From assembly GCF_002917105.1 (NCBI RefSeq), contig NZ_PQFZ01000003.1, positions 91,808 through 155,807 on the forward strand: DNA of 64,000 bases, in the 5' to 3' direction. Position 1 is the stretch's first letter; every line of letters starts with the position of its first letter. Below the pieces are notes generated by a model. It did no database searches and was not told where the DNA came from. It saw nothing but the letters and a program-made list of their open reading frames with translations. This document shows positions 1-8,567 of the stretch, piece after piece. The DNA comes from Allobosea psychrotolerans. GTDB taxonomy: Bacteria > Pseudomonadota > Alphaproteobacteria > Rhizobiales > Beijerinckiaceae. Position numbers and translations under genes: made by a program.

Positions 1-25
1 TCCTGAGAGCGGATCACGGGTGCGG

Positions 26-57
26 AAAAAGCCACGCGGGCCCTGGATGGACCCGCG
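26..57 (-). terminator. Rho-independent terminator of the His-rich protein gene
   Basis: Read on the minus strand, CGCGGGTCC and GGGCCCGCG pair as a GC-rich stem around a short loop. A T-run (GGCTTTTT) follows immediately. It lies about 70 bases downstream of the stop codon of the small secreted protein and has the form of an intrinsic terminator. Confidence 0.6.
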
Positions 58-127
58 CGACGGGAGCCCTATAGGCTCAAGGCCGGTGTGAAGTCAAATC
101 CGTACCGCTGGGCGGCGCCCCGGCACC

Positions 128-361
128 TCACCAGTAATAGCCGCGCCAATGGCCGTAACGGTGGTGGCGATGGTGTTTGTACCAGCCGTAATGATGGCCG
201 CGATGCCAGCCATAATGCCGGCGGGGGCCATGACGGTGCCCGTAATGGTGGCCGTGGCTCTTGTGCCAGCCATGCGGCTTGGCCTGAGCCTCGGAACTCG
301 CGCTGACTCCGATGAGGGCGAAGCTAAATGCCAGCGCGATGATCAGAAGAAGTTTTCTCAT
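128..361 (-). CDS. Small His/Gly/Tyr-rich secreted protein
   Basis: About 77 residues. The N-terminus MRKLLLIIALAFSFALIG is a good Sec signal peptide, followed by a mature part made almost wholly of His, Gly, Tyr, Trp, Arg and Lys, with motifs such as GHHYGHRHG and WHRGHHYGW. I chose the ATG at 361 because GGAGGAAAGG lies just upstream; a longer reading to 421 adds residues that do not look like a signal. Short His-rich exported proteins of this type are frequent in rhizobia and mostly unstudied. Metal binding is plausible from composition only. It is probably a single-gene unit with its own terminator. Confidence 0.7.
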   Translation of the reverse strand: MRKLLLIIALAFSFALIGVSASSEAQAKPHGWHKSHGHHYGHRHGPRRHYGWHRGHHYGWYKHHRHHRYGHWRGYYW

Positions 362-449
362 GTCCTTTCCTCCTTCGCGGCGCTGCGGGAGCGGCGTTGG
401 GAAAAACGCATGGTGCTTCAAGCGGTTCCGCCGCGACGTTGGAGTCCTC

Positions 450-1271
450 TCAGTTCGTGAGCGGAATCGCCTCGATGGTGATCTGCGTCAGCCCGTAGCC
501 GGCCAAGGCGATGCGCAGCGGGCCGCTGATGCCGGCGCCGCTGGTGAAGATCGCCGGCGCGTCGCCTGGTTCCGCAAGCCGGAGCATGGCCGGCCCGAGG
601 AGCTGGGCGACGCGCCGGGCGACCGCCGGGGCCGGGTCGATCCAGTTCACCGGCCAGGGCGCGAGCCGCCGCATCCGCTCGATCAGCAAGGGGTAATGGG
701 TGCAGGACAGCGTGACCACATCGGTGCGGGCGCCGTCGCGGGCGACGAAGCAGGGCGCGATTTCGGCCAGGACTGACGCGTCGTCTATAGCCTCGCCCTT
801 GAGCGCCGCTTCGGCGAGGCCGGCAAGCCGCGTCGAGCCGACCAGCGTGACGTGGCAGGCTCCGGCATAGGTTGCGATCAAGTCCCGGGTGTAGTCGCGG
901 GCAACGGTGCCGGGCGTCGCCAGCACCGAGATCAGGCGGCTGCGCGTCAGCTCGGCGGCCGGCTTGATCGCCGGAACCGTGCCGACGAAGGGAATGCTGA
1001 AACGCGCCCGCAAGGCGGGCAGCACCAAGGTCGAGGCGGTGTTGCAGGCGATGACGACAAGATCAGGATGGCAACGCTCGATCAGCCGCTCCATCACGCT
1101 CAGCACGCGCCCGACCAGTGCCGCCTCGTCGAGCCGGCCATAGGGAAAGCCGGCATCGTCGGCGGCATAGACGATGCGGGCATCGGGACGCGCGCGCGTC
1201 ATCTCTGCCAGGACGGTGAGCCCGCCCAGACCGGAATCGAAAACCAGGATGGTGGGTTGGCGCAGCGGCAT
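450..1271 (-). CDS. murI: Glutamate racemase MurI
   Basis: Interconverts L- and D-glutamate without a cofactor, supplying D-Glu for peptidoglycan in the cytoplasm. Counted from the chosen start, the motifs are FDSGLGG (catalytic-base Asp near residue 12), ACNTAS (Cys near 76) and SCTHYP (Cys near 190, His near 192). These are the two-cysteine catalytic set of Asp/Glu racemases, and the length of 273 residues is normal. An in-frame ATG at 1316 would add 15 residues that do not resemble the family. Neither ATG has a convincing ribosome site, so the start is a judgement from the family's N-terminus. Confidence 0.93.
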   Translation of the reverse strand: MPLRQPTILVFDSGLGGLTVLAEMTRARPDARIVYAADDAGFPYGRLDEAALVGRVLSVMERLIERCHPDLVVIACNTASTLVLPALRARFSIPFVGTVPAIKPAAELTRSRLISVLATPGTVARDYTRDLIATYAGACHVTLVGSTRLAGLAEAALKGEAIDDASVLAEIAPCFVARDGARTDVVTLSCTHYPLLIERMRRLAPWPVNWIDPAPAVARRVAQLLGPAMLRLAEPGDAPAIFTSGAGISGPLRIALAGYGLTQITIEAIPLTN

Positions 1272-1550
1272 CGCTGCCGTGCCGTAGGCCGTTCCGGCCA
1301 AGAGATCGACCTGCATGACGCAACGCTTGTCGCAAAGAGGGCTGGCTTGCCGAGAGAGAACTGAGCCAGAGGCGGGTTGCGAAAGGGTTAAGAGGCGCTT
1401 TCGAAAGCGTCTCGGATTTGGGCGATTCTGCCCAGAGATCTTCTCTGCGGGCTTCCCGGCAGCGCTTTGCCTGGGTTGCGGGGCGGCATCTGGACGTCAT
1501 ATTCATGCGCCCTCACCACGGGCGAGGAGGGCGTTTGCCGTGAGAGCGCG

Positions 1551-1874
1551 ATGAGGGTGCGCAGTTTTGGGTTTCTGACCGGCGCGGCCCTGCTGCTGGC
1601 GTCGCCGGCTGTCGGAGCCGCGGAGCTGAAGGCCGGTCCGCTTTTCGTCATCTGTTCGGCGACCAATGAGCGGATCGTCTCGAGCTGCCACGCCTTTACC
1701 GAGGGCTTCGTCCTCGGCCTTGCCGGAGCGGGCGCGATCTGTCCGCCGCCGGACGCCTATAAGGACGTCGTCAAGGATCTGGTCAGGCTGCCGCGCGCGG
1801 AGATCGGCGATAAGAGCGTAGCCGAGCTGCTGGTGCCGCGATTGCGCGTCCGCTACCCCTGCTCCGGCGTCTGA
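1551..1874 (+). CDS. Secreted Rap1a/Tai-like small protein
   Basis: 107 residues starting MRVRSFGFLTGAALLLASPA, a typical signal peptide cleaved near AVGAAE. The mature part has four cysteines (CSATNE, SSCHAF, AICPPP, YPCSGV) and the pattern CHAFxxGFVLGLAGA-ICPP. That recalls the Rap1a/Tai family, named after Serratia type VI immunity proteins but common as lone periplasmic proteins in rhizobia. No T6SS gene is nearby, so an immunity role is not supported here. A longer in-frame reading from 1467 exists, but the ATG at 1551 gives the clean signal peptide. Confidence 0.6.
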   Translation: MRVRSFGFLTGAALLLASPAVGAAELKAGPLFVICSATNERIVSSCHAFTEGFVLGLAGAGAICPPPDAYKDVVKDLVRLPRAEIGDKSVAELLVPRLRVRYPCSGV

Positions 1875-1940
1875 CGGCTTCGCAATTTAGTTGACTCTGT
1901 CCATTATTTTCGTTGATCCTTCCACATGGAGGGATCACTC

Positions 1941-2867
1941 ATGCAATGCGCAAATTTGGCCGCGATCGCGGCGATCCGCCGTTTCAACCGCTTCCATACC
2001 CGCTGGGTCGGTGCGCTCGGCGGCAGCCTGCACGGCTCGGGTTTCGCGCTGACCGAAGGGCGGGTGCTCTACGAACTGGCACAGCGCGACGACTGGCTCG
2101 CCAGCGAATTGGCGCGTGAACTCGGGCTCGATCCCGCCTATCTGTCCCGTATCCTCCAGCGGTTCGCCGCCTCAGGCTGGCTGGCGCGCGAACGTTCGCG
2201 CGAGGACGGGCGAGCGTTGCGCCTGCGGCTGACGGATAAGGGACGTGAGGCGTTCCAGCCACTCGATGCGGCCTCCCGTGATCAGGCGGCGGCAATCGTG
2301 ACCCGGCTTTCGCCGGCCGAGCAGGCCAGGTTGATTGCTGCGCTCGACCAGTCCGAGGCCCTGCTCTCCGGAACCCGATCGGCGCCGGGGCGCTCGCTCA
2401 TCCGTCAGCACCGACCAGGCGAGATCGGCTGGGTGATCTCGGCCCACGGCCGACTCTATGCCGAGGAGTACGGCTGGGACGCCGGCTTCGAGGCGCTGGT
2501 GGCCGAGATCGCGGCGAAGTTCCTGCGCGAATACAAGCCGGAGCGGGAGCGCTGCTTCATCGCGGAGTTGGACGGCGCTCCGGTGGGGTCGGCCTTCGTG
2601 GTGGAGGAGACGGTGGATGTCGCCAAGCTCCGGCTGGTGCTGGTCGAGAGGCACGCGCGGGGCCTCGGCCTCGGCAAGGGGCTGGTGCGGGAGGCGATCG
2701 GCTTTGCCCGCGCCGCCGGCTATGGGCGAATGGTGCTGTGGACCAACGACATCCTGCACGCAGCCCGCGCGATCTATGTCGCGGAAGGTTTCAGGCTGGT
2801 GGCTGAGGAGCGGCACCATTCCTTCGGGCAGGATCTGGTCGGCCAGAACTGGGAGCTCGTGCTCTGA
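1941..2867 (+). CDS. MarR-type regulator fused to GNAT acetyltransferase
   Basis: 308 residues in two domains. Roughly residues 1-145 form a MarR-like winged helix (LTEGRVLYELAQ, LGLDPAYLSRILQRF, REDGRALRLRLTDKG). Residues 155-308 form a GNAT N-acetyltransferase (VGSAFVVEE, then LVLVERHARGLGLGKGLV as the acetyl-CoA loop, and ARAIYVAEGF). Such bacterial MarR/GNAT fusions are a known architecture; substrate and target genes are unknown. I chose ATG 1941 over ATG 1926 because GGAGGG at 1928-1933 is ideally placed 7 bases upstream. It converges with the amine oxidase gene, leaving 28 bases between them. Confidence 0.85.
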   Translation: MQCANLAAIAAIRRFNRFHTRWVGALGGSLHGSGFALTEGRVLYELAQRDDWLASELARELGLDPAYLSRILQRFAASGWLARERSREDGRALRLRLTDKGREAFQPLDAASRDQAAAIVTRLSPAEQARLIAALDQSEALLSGTRSAPGRSLIRQHRPGEIGWVISAHGRLYAEEYGWDAGFEALVAEIAAKFLREYKPERERCFIAELDGAPVGSAFVVEETVDVAKLRLVLVERHARGLGLGKGLVREAIGFARAAGYGRMVLWTNDILHAARAIYVAEGFRLVAEERHHSFGQDLVGQNWELVL

Positions 2868-2895
2868 ACGGTCGCGGGCATGGTCCTTAAAACTC

Positions 2896-4212
2896 CTAGG
2901 CCTTCAGCCGTGCGACCGCCGCGGCCGCCACTCGCCCCGCCAGCGTCGCGCCACCGACAGTCATAGCTCCACCGCCGGCTGTTGCCTCGCCTGCGATGAA
3001 GATGCGCCCGCCGATCGGCTGGGCCAGCGCGTCGCGCGCCGTCTCCTGGCCAGGCAGGCAGACCGAATAGGAGCCGAGCGAGAACGGGTCGGTCCACCAG
3101 GCGGGGAAGGAGCAGGCCTTGACCGCCTTGCGGACATCCCCGCCGAGCATCTGCGAGAGCAGATCGGTGACATGGGCCTGTGCCTCGGCCGTGCCGGCCT
3201 TCGCCAGCTCGCGGGCATAGTCACCGCCGAAATAGCCGATGACGATGTCCTGATCGTCGGGGAACAGGTCGAAATTCATCAGCGCCTTGGGCGATCCGGC
3301 CTCGAGGAAGCTCATGCCCGGTGTCACGCCGAAGCGTTCGCCCTCGACCTTGAGCGCGATCTTGGTCAGGGCGCCCATGCCGATGCCGGAGAGTGCGTCG
3401 CGCGTCGTTGCCGGCAATTCGGGTGTGAAGCGGATCGCGCCCGCCTTGAGCACGCCAACAGGCACCGTGACGATGCAGGCATTCGCCCGCAAGCTGCCGG
3501 AGGGGCTGGTGACGACGACGCCCGGTCCGTCCCAGGCGATCGTGCTGACCGGCTCGTTCAGGCGGATGTCGAGGCCCGCACCATGGCGCCTGACGAGATT
3601 GCCATAGCCCGAGGGCACGATGAGGTCGTCGCCCGCCCAGAGCCGTTGGTAGTCGCGTGCCGAGATGCGTTCCGATTCCTCGCCGATCGAGAGCAGCAGG
3701 CCCGATGAGGCGATCGGGGCCATGTCGGGGCCGAGATCGCCGAGCAGCTCGGCGACGGAAAGGTCGCGTTTGGTCAGGTCGACGGTTTCCAGCCTGCGGT
3801 CGATCTGCCCGAAGGCGCTGCGGCGCTTCAGTCGGTCGGCCTCTGGCATGGGCTTGCCATCGGCGAAGACCCGGAAGCCGCCGCCCCGGGGTTCGGTCGG
3901 CGTCTCGACGCCGAGTTCGCGGGCGATCTGGACCCAGGGGTTGCGCTCGGCCCAGTGGATGAACATCGCACCGGCGTCATAGGCCGGGCCGAGCGAGGTA
4001 TCGGTGAAGGCGCGGCCGCCGATGCGGCTGCGCGCTTCGAGCAGGATCACCGTGCGGCCTGCCGCCCTCAGGCCATGGGCGGCGGCGATGCCGGCTGCGC
4101 CCGCGCCGATGATGACGACGTCGACATCGGCGGCCGAGGCATTGCGCCCGGTTCCGGCAAGCGTGACCGCCATGGCGCTGGCTCCGGTCAAGAGGCTCCG
4201 GCGATCGAGCAT
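2896..4212 (-). CDS. TAT-exported flavin monoamine oxidase family protein
   Basis: 438 residues. The N-terminus MLDRRSLLTGASAMAVTLAG carries a twin-arginine signal ending near ASA. A Rossmann FAD-binding fold follows (VVIIGAGAAGIAAAHGL, then E in LLEARSRIGGRAF), and the C-terminus has the amine-oxidase motif GRIFIAGEATAGGGAMTVGGA. The family oxidises amines or related substrates to imines using FAD and O2. Export through TAT suggests a folded flavoprotein acting in the periplasm. Substrate is not predictable. It is flanked by unrelated genes and probably forms its own unit; the 280 bases upstream also hold the divergent TonB-receptor promoter. Confidence 0.85.
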   Translation of the reverse strand: MLDRRSLLTGASAMAVTLAGTGRNASAADVDVVIIGAGAAGIAAAHGLRAAGRTVILLEARSRIGGRAFTDTSLGPAYDAGAMFIHWAERNPWVQIARELGVETPTEPRGGGFRVFADGKPMPEADRLKRRSAFGQIDRRLETVDLTKRDLSVAELLGDLGPDMAPIASSGLLLSIGEESERISARDYQRLWAGDDLIVPSGYGNLVRRHGAGLDIRLNEPVSTIAWDGPGVVVTSPSGSLRANACIVTVPVGVLKAGAIRFTPELPATTRDALSGIGMGALTKIALKVEGERFGVTPGMSFLEAGSPKALMNFDLFPDDQDIVIGYFGGDYARELAKAGTAEAQAHVTDLLSQMLGGDVRKAVKACSFPAWWTDPFSLGSYSVCLPGQETARDALAQPIGGRIFIAGEATAGGGAMTVGGATLAGRVAAAAVARLKA

Positions 4213-4387
4213 GCGTGCGTTCCCTGATGGCGCCTGTCCATGATGCTCCGGCGCTTGTGCGTTGCAATAGGAAGCTGCCTTGCGGCGGCGCTGTGGCGAT
4301 CACGAGATCGGGAGGGGAGGATTGTGGCGAAACGACTCCCGGCGGGGGCAGGTTGCCACATTCGAGGCGGTCGAGTTGGCGTTGCAG

Positions 4388-4403
4388 TTATTCGTTGGAA
4401 TAA
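4388..4403. promoter_or_regulatory. Short palindrome upstream of TonB receptor
   Basis: TTATTC-GTTG-GAATAA, a perfect 6-bp inverted repeat with a 4-base spacer. It lies about 32 bases upstream of the likely -35 element, so it could be a second regulator site. It does not match the rhizobial Irr box I know (TTTAGAA/TTCTAAA type), and chance occurrence is possible in an AT-richer stretch. Confidence 0.3.
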
Positions 4404-4434
4404 ATCTATAGTTTAGTCGCGGCGTCGCAAAAGA

Positions 4435-4463
4435 TTGACAGCTACAAATACGGCAAATATCTG
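4435..4463 (+). promoter_or_regulatory. Sigma70-type promoter of the TonB receptor
   Basis: TTGACA at 4435-4440, a 17-base spacer, then TATCTG at 4458-4463. The predicted start of transcription falls at about 4470, where the large palindrome begins. The -35 is a perfect consensus; the -10 is imperfect, which is usual in alphaproteobacteria. Confidence 0.55.
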
Positions 4464-4469
4464 ATTGCC

Positions 4470-4491
4470 GTCTTATGTAACCACATAAGAC
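4470..4491. promoter_or_regulatory. 22-bp palindromic operator before TonB receptor
   Basis: GTCTTATGT-AACC-ACATAAGAC: perfect 9-bp arms around a 4-base centre, placed at the predicted transcription start of the receptor gene. A dimeric repressor bound here would block initiation. Receptors for haem are normally iron-regulated, but this sequence is not a recognisable Fur, Irr or RirA site, so the regulator is unknown. Confidence 0.6.
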
Positions 4492-4528
4492 CTTGTTTAT
4501 ATTAATTTTAATCTCCGAAGATGCAGCG

Positions 4529-6859
4529 ATGTCGCTGGATTTCGGTGGCAAGGACTGGACTTGGGCGATGGGCGAATATTCCGCTAGACTGCGCGGGGGC
4601 GTGGCGCTTGGAAGTTTGATGTTGGCCTTGATGGCTGGGCCGGCTTATGCGCAGCAACAAGGCCGCTCGCAGCCGGCTGCCAGTGCGGCCAATCCGGACA
4701 GTCCGGACAGTCCGGTGGTTCTCGACCAGATCAACGTGCAGGGTGAAGCTGTGCCCGGCGGAGCGCTGCTCAATGGGCCGACCACGACGCGCACGACGCG
4801 CCAGGAGCTCGACCGCGAGCAGGTCCGGAATCTGACGGATCTGGCGAACCGAGTCGAAGCCGGCATCAGCTTCAACCGTCAGAACAACTCGCTCAACATC
4901 CGCGGCCTCGACGGCGCCCGGGTGCTGACGACGATCGACGGCATCCGCCAACCCTTCCTGATCGACACGCGCATCAGTCGCGGCGCCCAGAACGCTTTCG
5001 ATTTCGATTCACTCTCGACGCTCGACCTGCTGCGCGGCGGCAGCGGCGCCAGCACGCTGGGCGGCGGCGCACTCGGCGGCGCACTCGCCGTGCGCACGCT
5101 CGACCCGGAGGACCTGCTCCGCAACGGCCGTTCCTATGGCACGCTCGCCAAGACCGGCTATGACAGCACGGACCGGGCCTGGTTCGGCAGCGGTGCGGTC
5201 GCTGCCCGTATGGGCAACACCTCCGTCCTGCTGCAGGGCGGCTTTCGCGACGGCCACGAGATCGACAGCAAGGGCTCGAACAAGAGCATCGGTGCAACGC
5301 GCACGGCGCCGAATCCGAGCGACTTCAACCAGTACAATGTCCTCGGCAAGATCTATCAGGAGGTTGGCGACCATCGCTTCGGCCTCACCGCCGAGTTCTT
5401 CAAGCGTGCGGATCGCACCCAGGTTCGGAACAATACGGTCTCGCTGACCGGCAATTTCCGTCCGGGCGCCTACGAGACCGGCGAGGATGTCGAGCGCAAC
5501 CGGGTCTCGCTGACCTATGACTACAAGCGGCCGGGAGGGCTTCTCGACGAAGCCCATGCCACGCTCTACTGGCAGCGGCTGAAGCGCAACGACATCACCA
5601 ATGCCTGGCGCTTCACGAGCATCGTCGGCCCCTATGCCCGCGACAATTCCAACGAAGAGAACGCCTACGGCTTCAACGGCTATGTGCTGAAGAACTTCCA
5701 GACCGGTGTGCTGTCGCACCGTGTCACGCTCGGCACCGAGCTGCGCACAACTTCGCTTGAGCAGTACTCGGCCGGCGTCGACAATTGCCCGGCGCGTCCG
5801 GCCTCGGGCAGCTTCACGGGGACGCTCGCCACCTGCAACAACCTTTTCACCAACCAGGCCGACCAGCCGAAGATCGACGGAAAGCTCGTCGGCCTTTACG
5901 CGCATGACGAGATCGGCCTGATCGACAACCGCCTGCGCATCACGCCTGGCGTGCGCTTCGACTGGTACGAGGAAGAGCCGCAGGATACGCCGGCCTACAC
6001 GAATGGCGGCTCGCGCCCGGTCGGTCTGCCGCCGTCATCGAGTGACACGGGCTGGTCGCCGCGCATCCGCCTCGAATACGACATCCTGAAGAACGCGCCT
6101 CTGGTGAAGGACGTCACCGTCTTCGCGCAATGGGCCAAGACCTTCCGGGCGCCGACGGCCGACGAACTCTATGGCCGATTCGGCGGAACCTCGACCTATC
6201 TGCGCATCGGTAATCCGTATCTGCGCCCTGAAGTCGGCAACGGCATCGATGTCGGCTTGCGCTTCGGCGACAAGCAGCTCGGCGGCTCGATCACCTATTT
6301 CCACACCAACTACCGCAATTTCATCGAGACTTATCAGGTTCAGGCTGCGGGCGTCGGTGGGCTGTATCCGCAAGGGGGCATCACCAGCTATCAGAACATC
6401 AACCGCGCGGAGATCCAGGGTTTCGAAGCGAACGGCCAATATGCCTTCATGCCGAACTGGCTGGTGCGCGGCTCCTTCGCCTATACCCGGGGCAAGAACA
6501 AGGACAACGACACCTTCCTGAACTCGATCCCGCCGATGCAGGGCATCGTCGCGGTCGCCTACGGCACGGATGTCTGGGGGGCCGAGGTTTCGACCAAGCT
6601 GGCGGCTGCGCGTGACGACGTCTCGACGGTTTCAGCGGGCACTGGCTTCAAGGCGCCGGGCTATGCGATCTTCAATGCTTCGGCGTGGTGGCGGCCGTTG
6701 CAGCAGGTCGCGGATCTCGAATTGCAGGTCGGCGTCTACAACATCTTCGACCGCAAATATTTCGATGCCGTCAATGTTCCGCTCTCGCGCCCCCAGGGCC
6801 GTGACTACTACAGCGAGCCCGGCCGCACCGTGAAGGCGACGATGAAGTACCAGTTCTGA
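4529..6859 (+). CDS. TonB-dependent haem/haemoglobin-type receptor
   Basis: About 776 residues. A signal peptide (MLALMAGPAYAQQQ) is followed by a plug domain (VLDQINVQGEAVPGG, IRGLDGARVLTTIDG, LRGGSGASTLGGGALGG) and a long 22-strand-type barrel ending FDRKYFDAV...VKATMKYQF with a terminal Phe. The FRAPTADELYG and NPYLRPEVGNG segments are typical of the TonB-haemoglobin/transferrin/lactoferrin receptor family, which moves haem across the outer membrane using TonB energy. The start is uncertain: ATG 4529 and ATG 4568 are both possible, while the upstream in-frame codon at 4493 is TTG inside the leader. No hmu or exb genes are adjacent, so it stands alone. Operators upstream suggest tight control. 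Confidence 0.88.
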   Translation: MSLDFGGKDWTWAMGEYSARLRGGVALGSLMLALMAGPAYAQQQGRSQPAASAANPDSPDSPVVLDQINVQGEAVPGGALLNGPTTTRTTRQELDREQVRNLTDLANRVEAGISFNRQNNSLNIRGLDGARVLTTIDGIRQPFLIDTRISRGAQNAFDFDSLSTLDLLRGGSGASTLGGGALGGALAVRTLDPEDLLRNGRSYGTLAKTGYDSTDRAWFGSGAVAARMGNTSVLLQGGFRDGHEIDSKGSNKSIGATRTAPNPSDFNQYNVLGKIYQEVGDHRFGLTAEFFKRADRTQVRNNTVSLTGNFRPGAYETGEDVERNRVSLTYDYKRPGGLLDEAHATLYWQRLKRNDITNAWRFTSIVGPYARDNSNEENAYGFNGYVLKNFQTGVLSHRVTLGTELRTTSLEQYSAGVDNCPARPASGSFTGTLATCNNLFTNQADQPKIDGKLVGLYAHDEIGLIDNRLRITPGVRFDWYEEEPQDTPAYTNGGSRPVGLPPSSSDTGWSPRIRLEYDILKNAPLVKDVTVFAQWAKTFRAPTADELYGRFGGTSTYLRIGNPYLRPEVGNGIDVGLRFGDKQLGGSITYFHTNYRNFIETYQVQAAGVGGLYPQGGITSYQNINRAEIQGFEANGQYAFMPNWLVRGSFAYTRGKNKDNDTFLNSIPPMQGIVAVAYGTDVWGAEVSTKLAAARDDVSTVSAGTGFKAPGYAIFNASAWWRPLQQVADLELQVGVYNIFDRKYFDAVNVPLSRPQGRDYYSEPGRTVKATMKYQF

Positions 6860-6904
6860 GGGCAAACCTCTCGACCGGCGCTACGGCGCCGGCTGACACT
6901 GTCG

Positions 6905-6932
6905 AAAGCCGGCCGCTTGCGGCCGGCTTTTT
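6905..6932 (+). terminator. Intrinsic terminator after TonB receptor
   Basis: AAAGCCGGCCGC-TT-GCGGCCGGCTTT, a perfect 12-bp stem followed by TT, ends the receptor unit. It touches the stop codon of the convergent trmJ gene and could act in both directions, though the T-run is better on the plus strand. Confidence 0.8.
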
Positions 6933-7741
6933 CATGCGCCGTCCGGTTGCTTGGGGGTACGCAGCCGTCGCGGCCCCTCGGCGAGCGATTTGAACACACC
7001 GCGCAAGGTGCGCGCCTCCTGCTCGGTCAGGCTCAGCCGGTGCAGGATGTCGCGCAGATTGGCGGTCATCACCGGCTTCTTGCCCGGTGGAAAGAAGCCG
7101 CAGATGTCGAGCTCGCCCTCGACATAATCGAACATCGACAGGATCGTCCCGCGCGTCGCCGGCGGCGAGGTGTTGCTCTCGCGGAAGGGCGGTTCGCCGC
7201 CGGTCGCCTTGAACCATTCATAGCCGGCGAGCAGCACGGCCTGCGCCAGGTTGAGCGAGGCGAAGGCCGGGTTGACCGGGAAGGTCAGGATCGCGTCGGC
7301 GAAGCTGATCTCCTCATTGGTCAGGCCGATGCGCTCGCGCCCGAACAGGATGCCGACGCGTTCGCCTGCATCGACACGCTCCGTGAGCGGCGGCATCGCC
7401 TCGGCCGGCGTGACCACGCGTTTCATCTGGCCACGCTCGCGGGCGGTGGTGGCGAGCACATGGTTGAGATCGGCGATGGCTGAGGCGGTGTCTGGAAAGA
7501 GCCTGGCGTTCTCCAGGATATGGGTCGCGCCCGAGGCGGCGGAGGTTGCACCCTTCTTCAGGCCGCCGCCCGTCGGCCAGCCGTCGCGCGGCGCGACGAG
7601 GCGCATCTCCGACAGGCCGAAATTCGCCATGGCGCGGGCGCACATGCCGATGTTCTCGGCCATCTGCGGTTCGACCAGGATGATGACCGGGGCCGGCGCC
7701 GTGGTTGGCGGTCGTGTGCGGTCTGTGCCGGATCCAGTCAT
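6932..7741 (-). CDS. trmJ: TrmJ/TrmH-family RNA 2'-O-methyltransferase
   Basis: 269 residues. SPOUT (knotted) methyltransferase: VIILVEPQMAENIGMCARAMANFG at the N-terminus, GILFGRERIGLTNEEI in the middle and NPAFASLNLAQAVLL near residue 180 are the three family motifs. TrmJ methylates the ribose at position 32 of certain tRNAs with SAM. The C-terminal tail (MFDYVEGELDICGFF onward) matches the TrmJ extension. I chose the ATG at 7741 over an upstream one at 7804 because the family motif then starts about 20 residues in and the extra 21 residues look non-coding. It converges with the TonB receptor. Confidence 0.85.
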   Translation of the reverse strand: MTGSGTDRTRPPTTAPAPVIILVEPQMAENIGMCARAMANFGLSEMRLVAPRDGWPTGGGLKKGATSAASGATHILENARLFPDTASAIADLNHVLATTARERGQMKRVVTPAEAMPPLTERVDAGERVGILFGRERIGLTNEEISFADAILTFPVNPAFASLNLAQAVLLAGYEWFKATGGEPPFRESNTSPPATRGTILSMFDYVEGELDICGFFPPGKKPVMTANLRDILHRLSLTEQEARTLRGVFKSLAEGPRRLRTPKQPDGA

Positions 7742-7806
7742 GAAATGGGCTCGCTCTCGGATAGAGAGCGAGCCCTTAACGGATGGAGCAGCTTCGGCAA
7801 GCAATC

Positions 7807-7924
7807 TCTAGATCACGCCGCATTCGGACGGAATCGTCCGAATGCGAAGAACGTGATCGATTCCAAAAGTCTAGAGCATTGCTCCCCACGAAAAACCGGT
7901 ACCCTTTTTTTCGCGCAATGCTCC
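7807..7924. repeat. Two-hairpin intergenic repeat, copy 1
   Basis: First hairpin CGCATTCGGACG-GAAT-CGTCCGAATGCG (7819-7846, perfect 12-bp arms), flanked by GATCAC/GTGATC. Second structure GAGCATTGC (7874-7882) with GCAATGCTC (7915-7923) around an AAAAACCGGT core. The same two modules in the same order occur at 23229-23327. Elements of this build are scattered between genes in rhizobial genomes. It sits between the trmJ 5' end and the chemoreceptor fragment. Confidence 0.75.
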
Positions 7925-7963
7925 AGGAAGCGAGCGTTTGCCGGCAGCCCTGCCGGCTCGAGG

Positions 7964-8494
7964 TCAGGCGGCGTAGCGGCGCTGCGGCTGTACCATCGGG
8001 GCCTGCCGACTGGCCGAGCTGCCATGGGTCCGGAAGGTCGCGAACAGGCTGTTGAGGCGCTGGATCTGGCTCAGCAGCGATGTGGCCGAGGCCGCGCTTT
8101 CCTCGGCGAGGGCCGCGTTCTGCTGGGTCATCTCATCCATATACGCCACGGTCTGGCTCATCTCGTCGATGCCGTTGGCCTGTTCGGCGGAAGCGGCCGA
8201 GATGTCGATCACGGTCGCGGAAACCTTGCGGGAGGCTTCGACGATCTGGTTGAGGGCCTCGCCGGCGGAGCGCACCAGCGCCACGCCTTGCTCGACCTCG
8301 CGGCCGGATTCGCCGATCAGGGCGGTGATGTCCTTGGCGGCGTCGCCGGAGTGCTGCGCCAGGGTGCGGACCTCGGAGGCGGCGACCGCAAAGCCCTTGC
8401 CGGCATCGCCGGCACGGGCAGCCTCGACCGCGGCATTGAGCGCCAGCAGATTGGTCTGGAAGGCGACCTCGTCGATGACGGAGGTGATGTCTGC
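7964..8494 (-). pseudogene. Truncated methyl-accepting chemotaxis protein (C-terminal fragment)
   Basis: The reading frame holds only the C-terminal half of an MCP signalling domain: it enters at [20 protein letters not shown], the hairpin tip that contacts CheA/CheW, continues through [19 protein letters not shown] and the descending helix, and ends QPQRRYAA. The sensor, membrane segments and ascending helix are missing. Upstream of about 8491 the homology stops within a residue or two and the sequence becomes a palindromic repeat. The open frame continues through that repeat to 8653, but those residues do not look like an MCP. It is probably a remnant, not expressed as a receptor. Confidence 0.75.
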
Positions 8495-8503
8495 TTGTCT
8501 TGA

Positions 8504-8549
8504 CGCGTTTTCTTCACGCGAACTGGTGTCCACTTCGCTTAAAAACGCT
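8504..8549. repeat. Palindromic repeat at MCP break point
   Basis: GCGTTTT (8505-8511) pairs with AAAACGC (8542-8548), and inside it GCGAA (8518-8522) pairs with TTCGC (8534-8538) around TGGTGTCCA. I recognise this as a common rhizobial intergenic repeat. Here it abuts the lost 5' part of the MCP gene and the 3' end of the dipeptidase gene. Confidence 0.65.
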
Positions 8550-8567
8550 CCAGCGCCGCCTCGCGAA

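Noticed and set aside
1551..1874. Type VI secretion immunity gene
   Set aside because: Rap1a-like fold recalls Serratia immunity proteins, but there is no effector or T6SS gene in the window.
4300..4551. 83-residue minus-strand open frame across the TonB receptor promoter
   Set aside because: It overlaps promoter and operator elements, has no domain and no good ribosome site.
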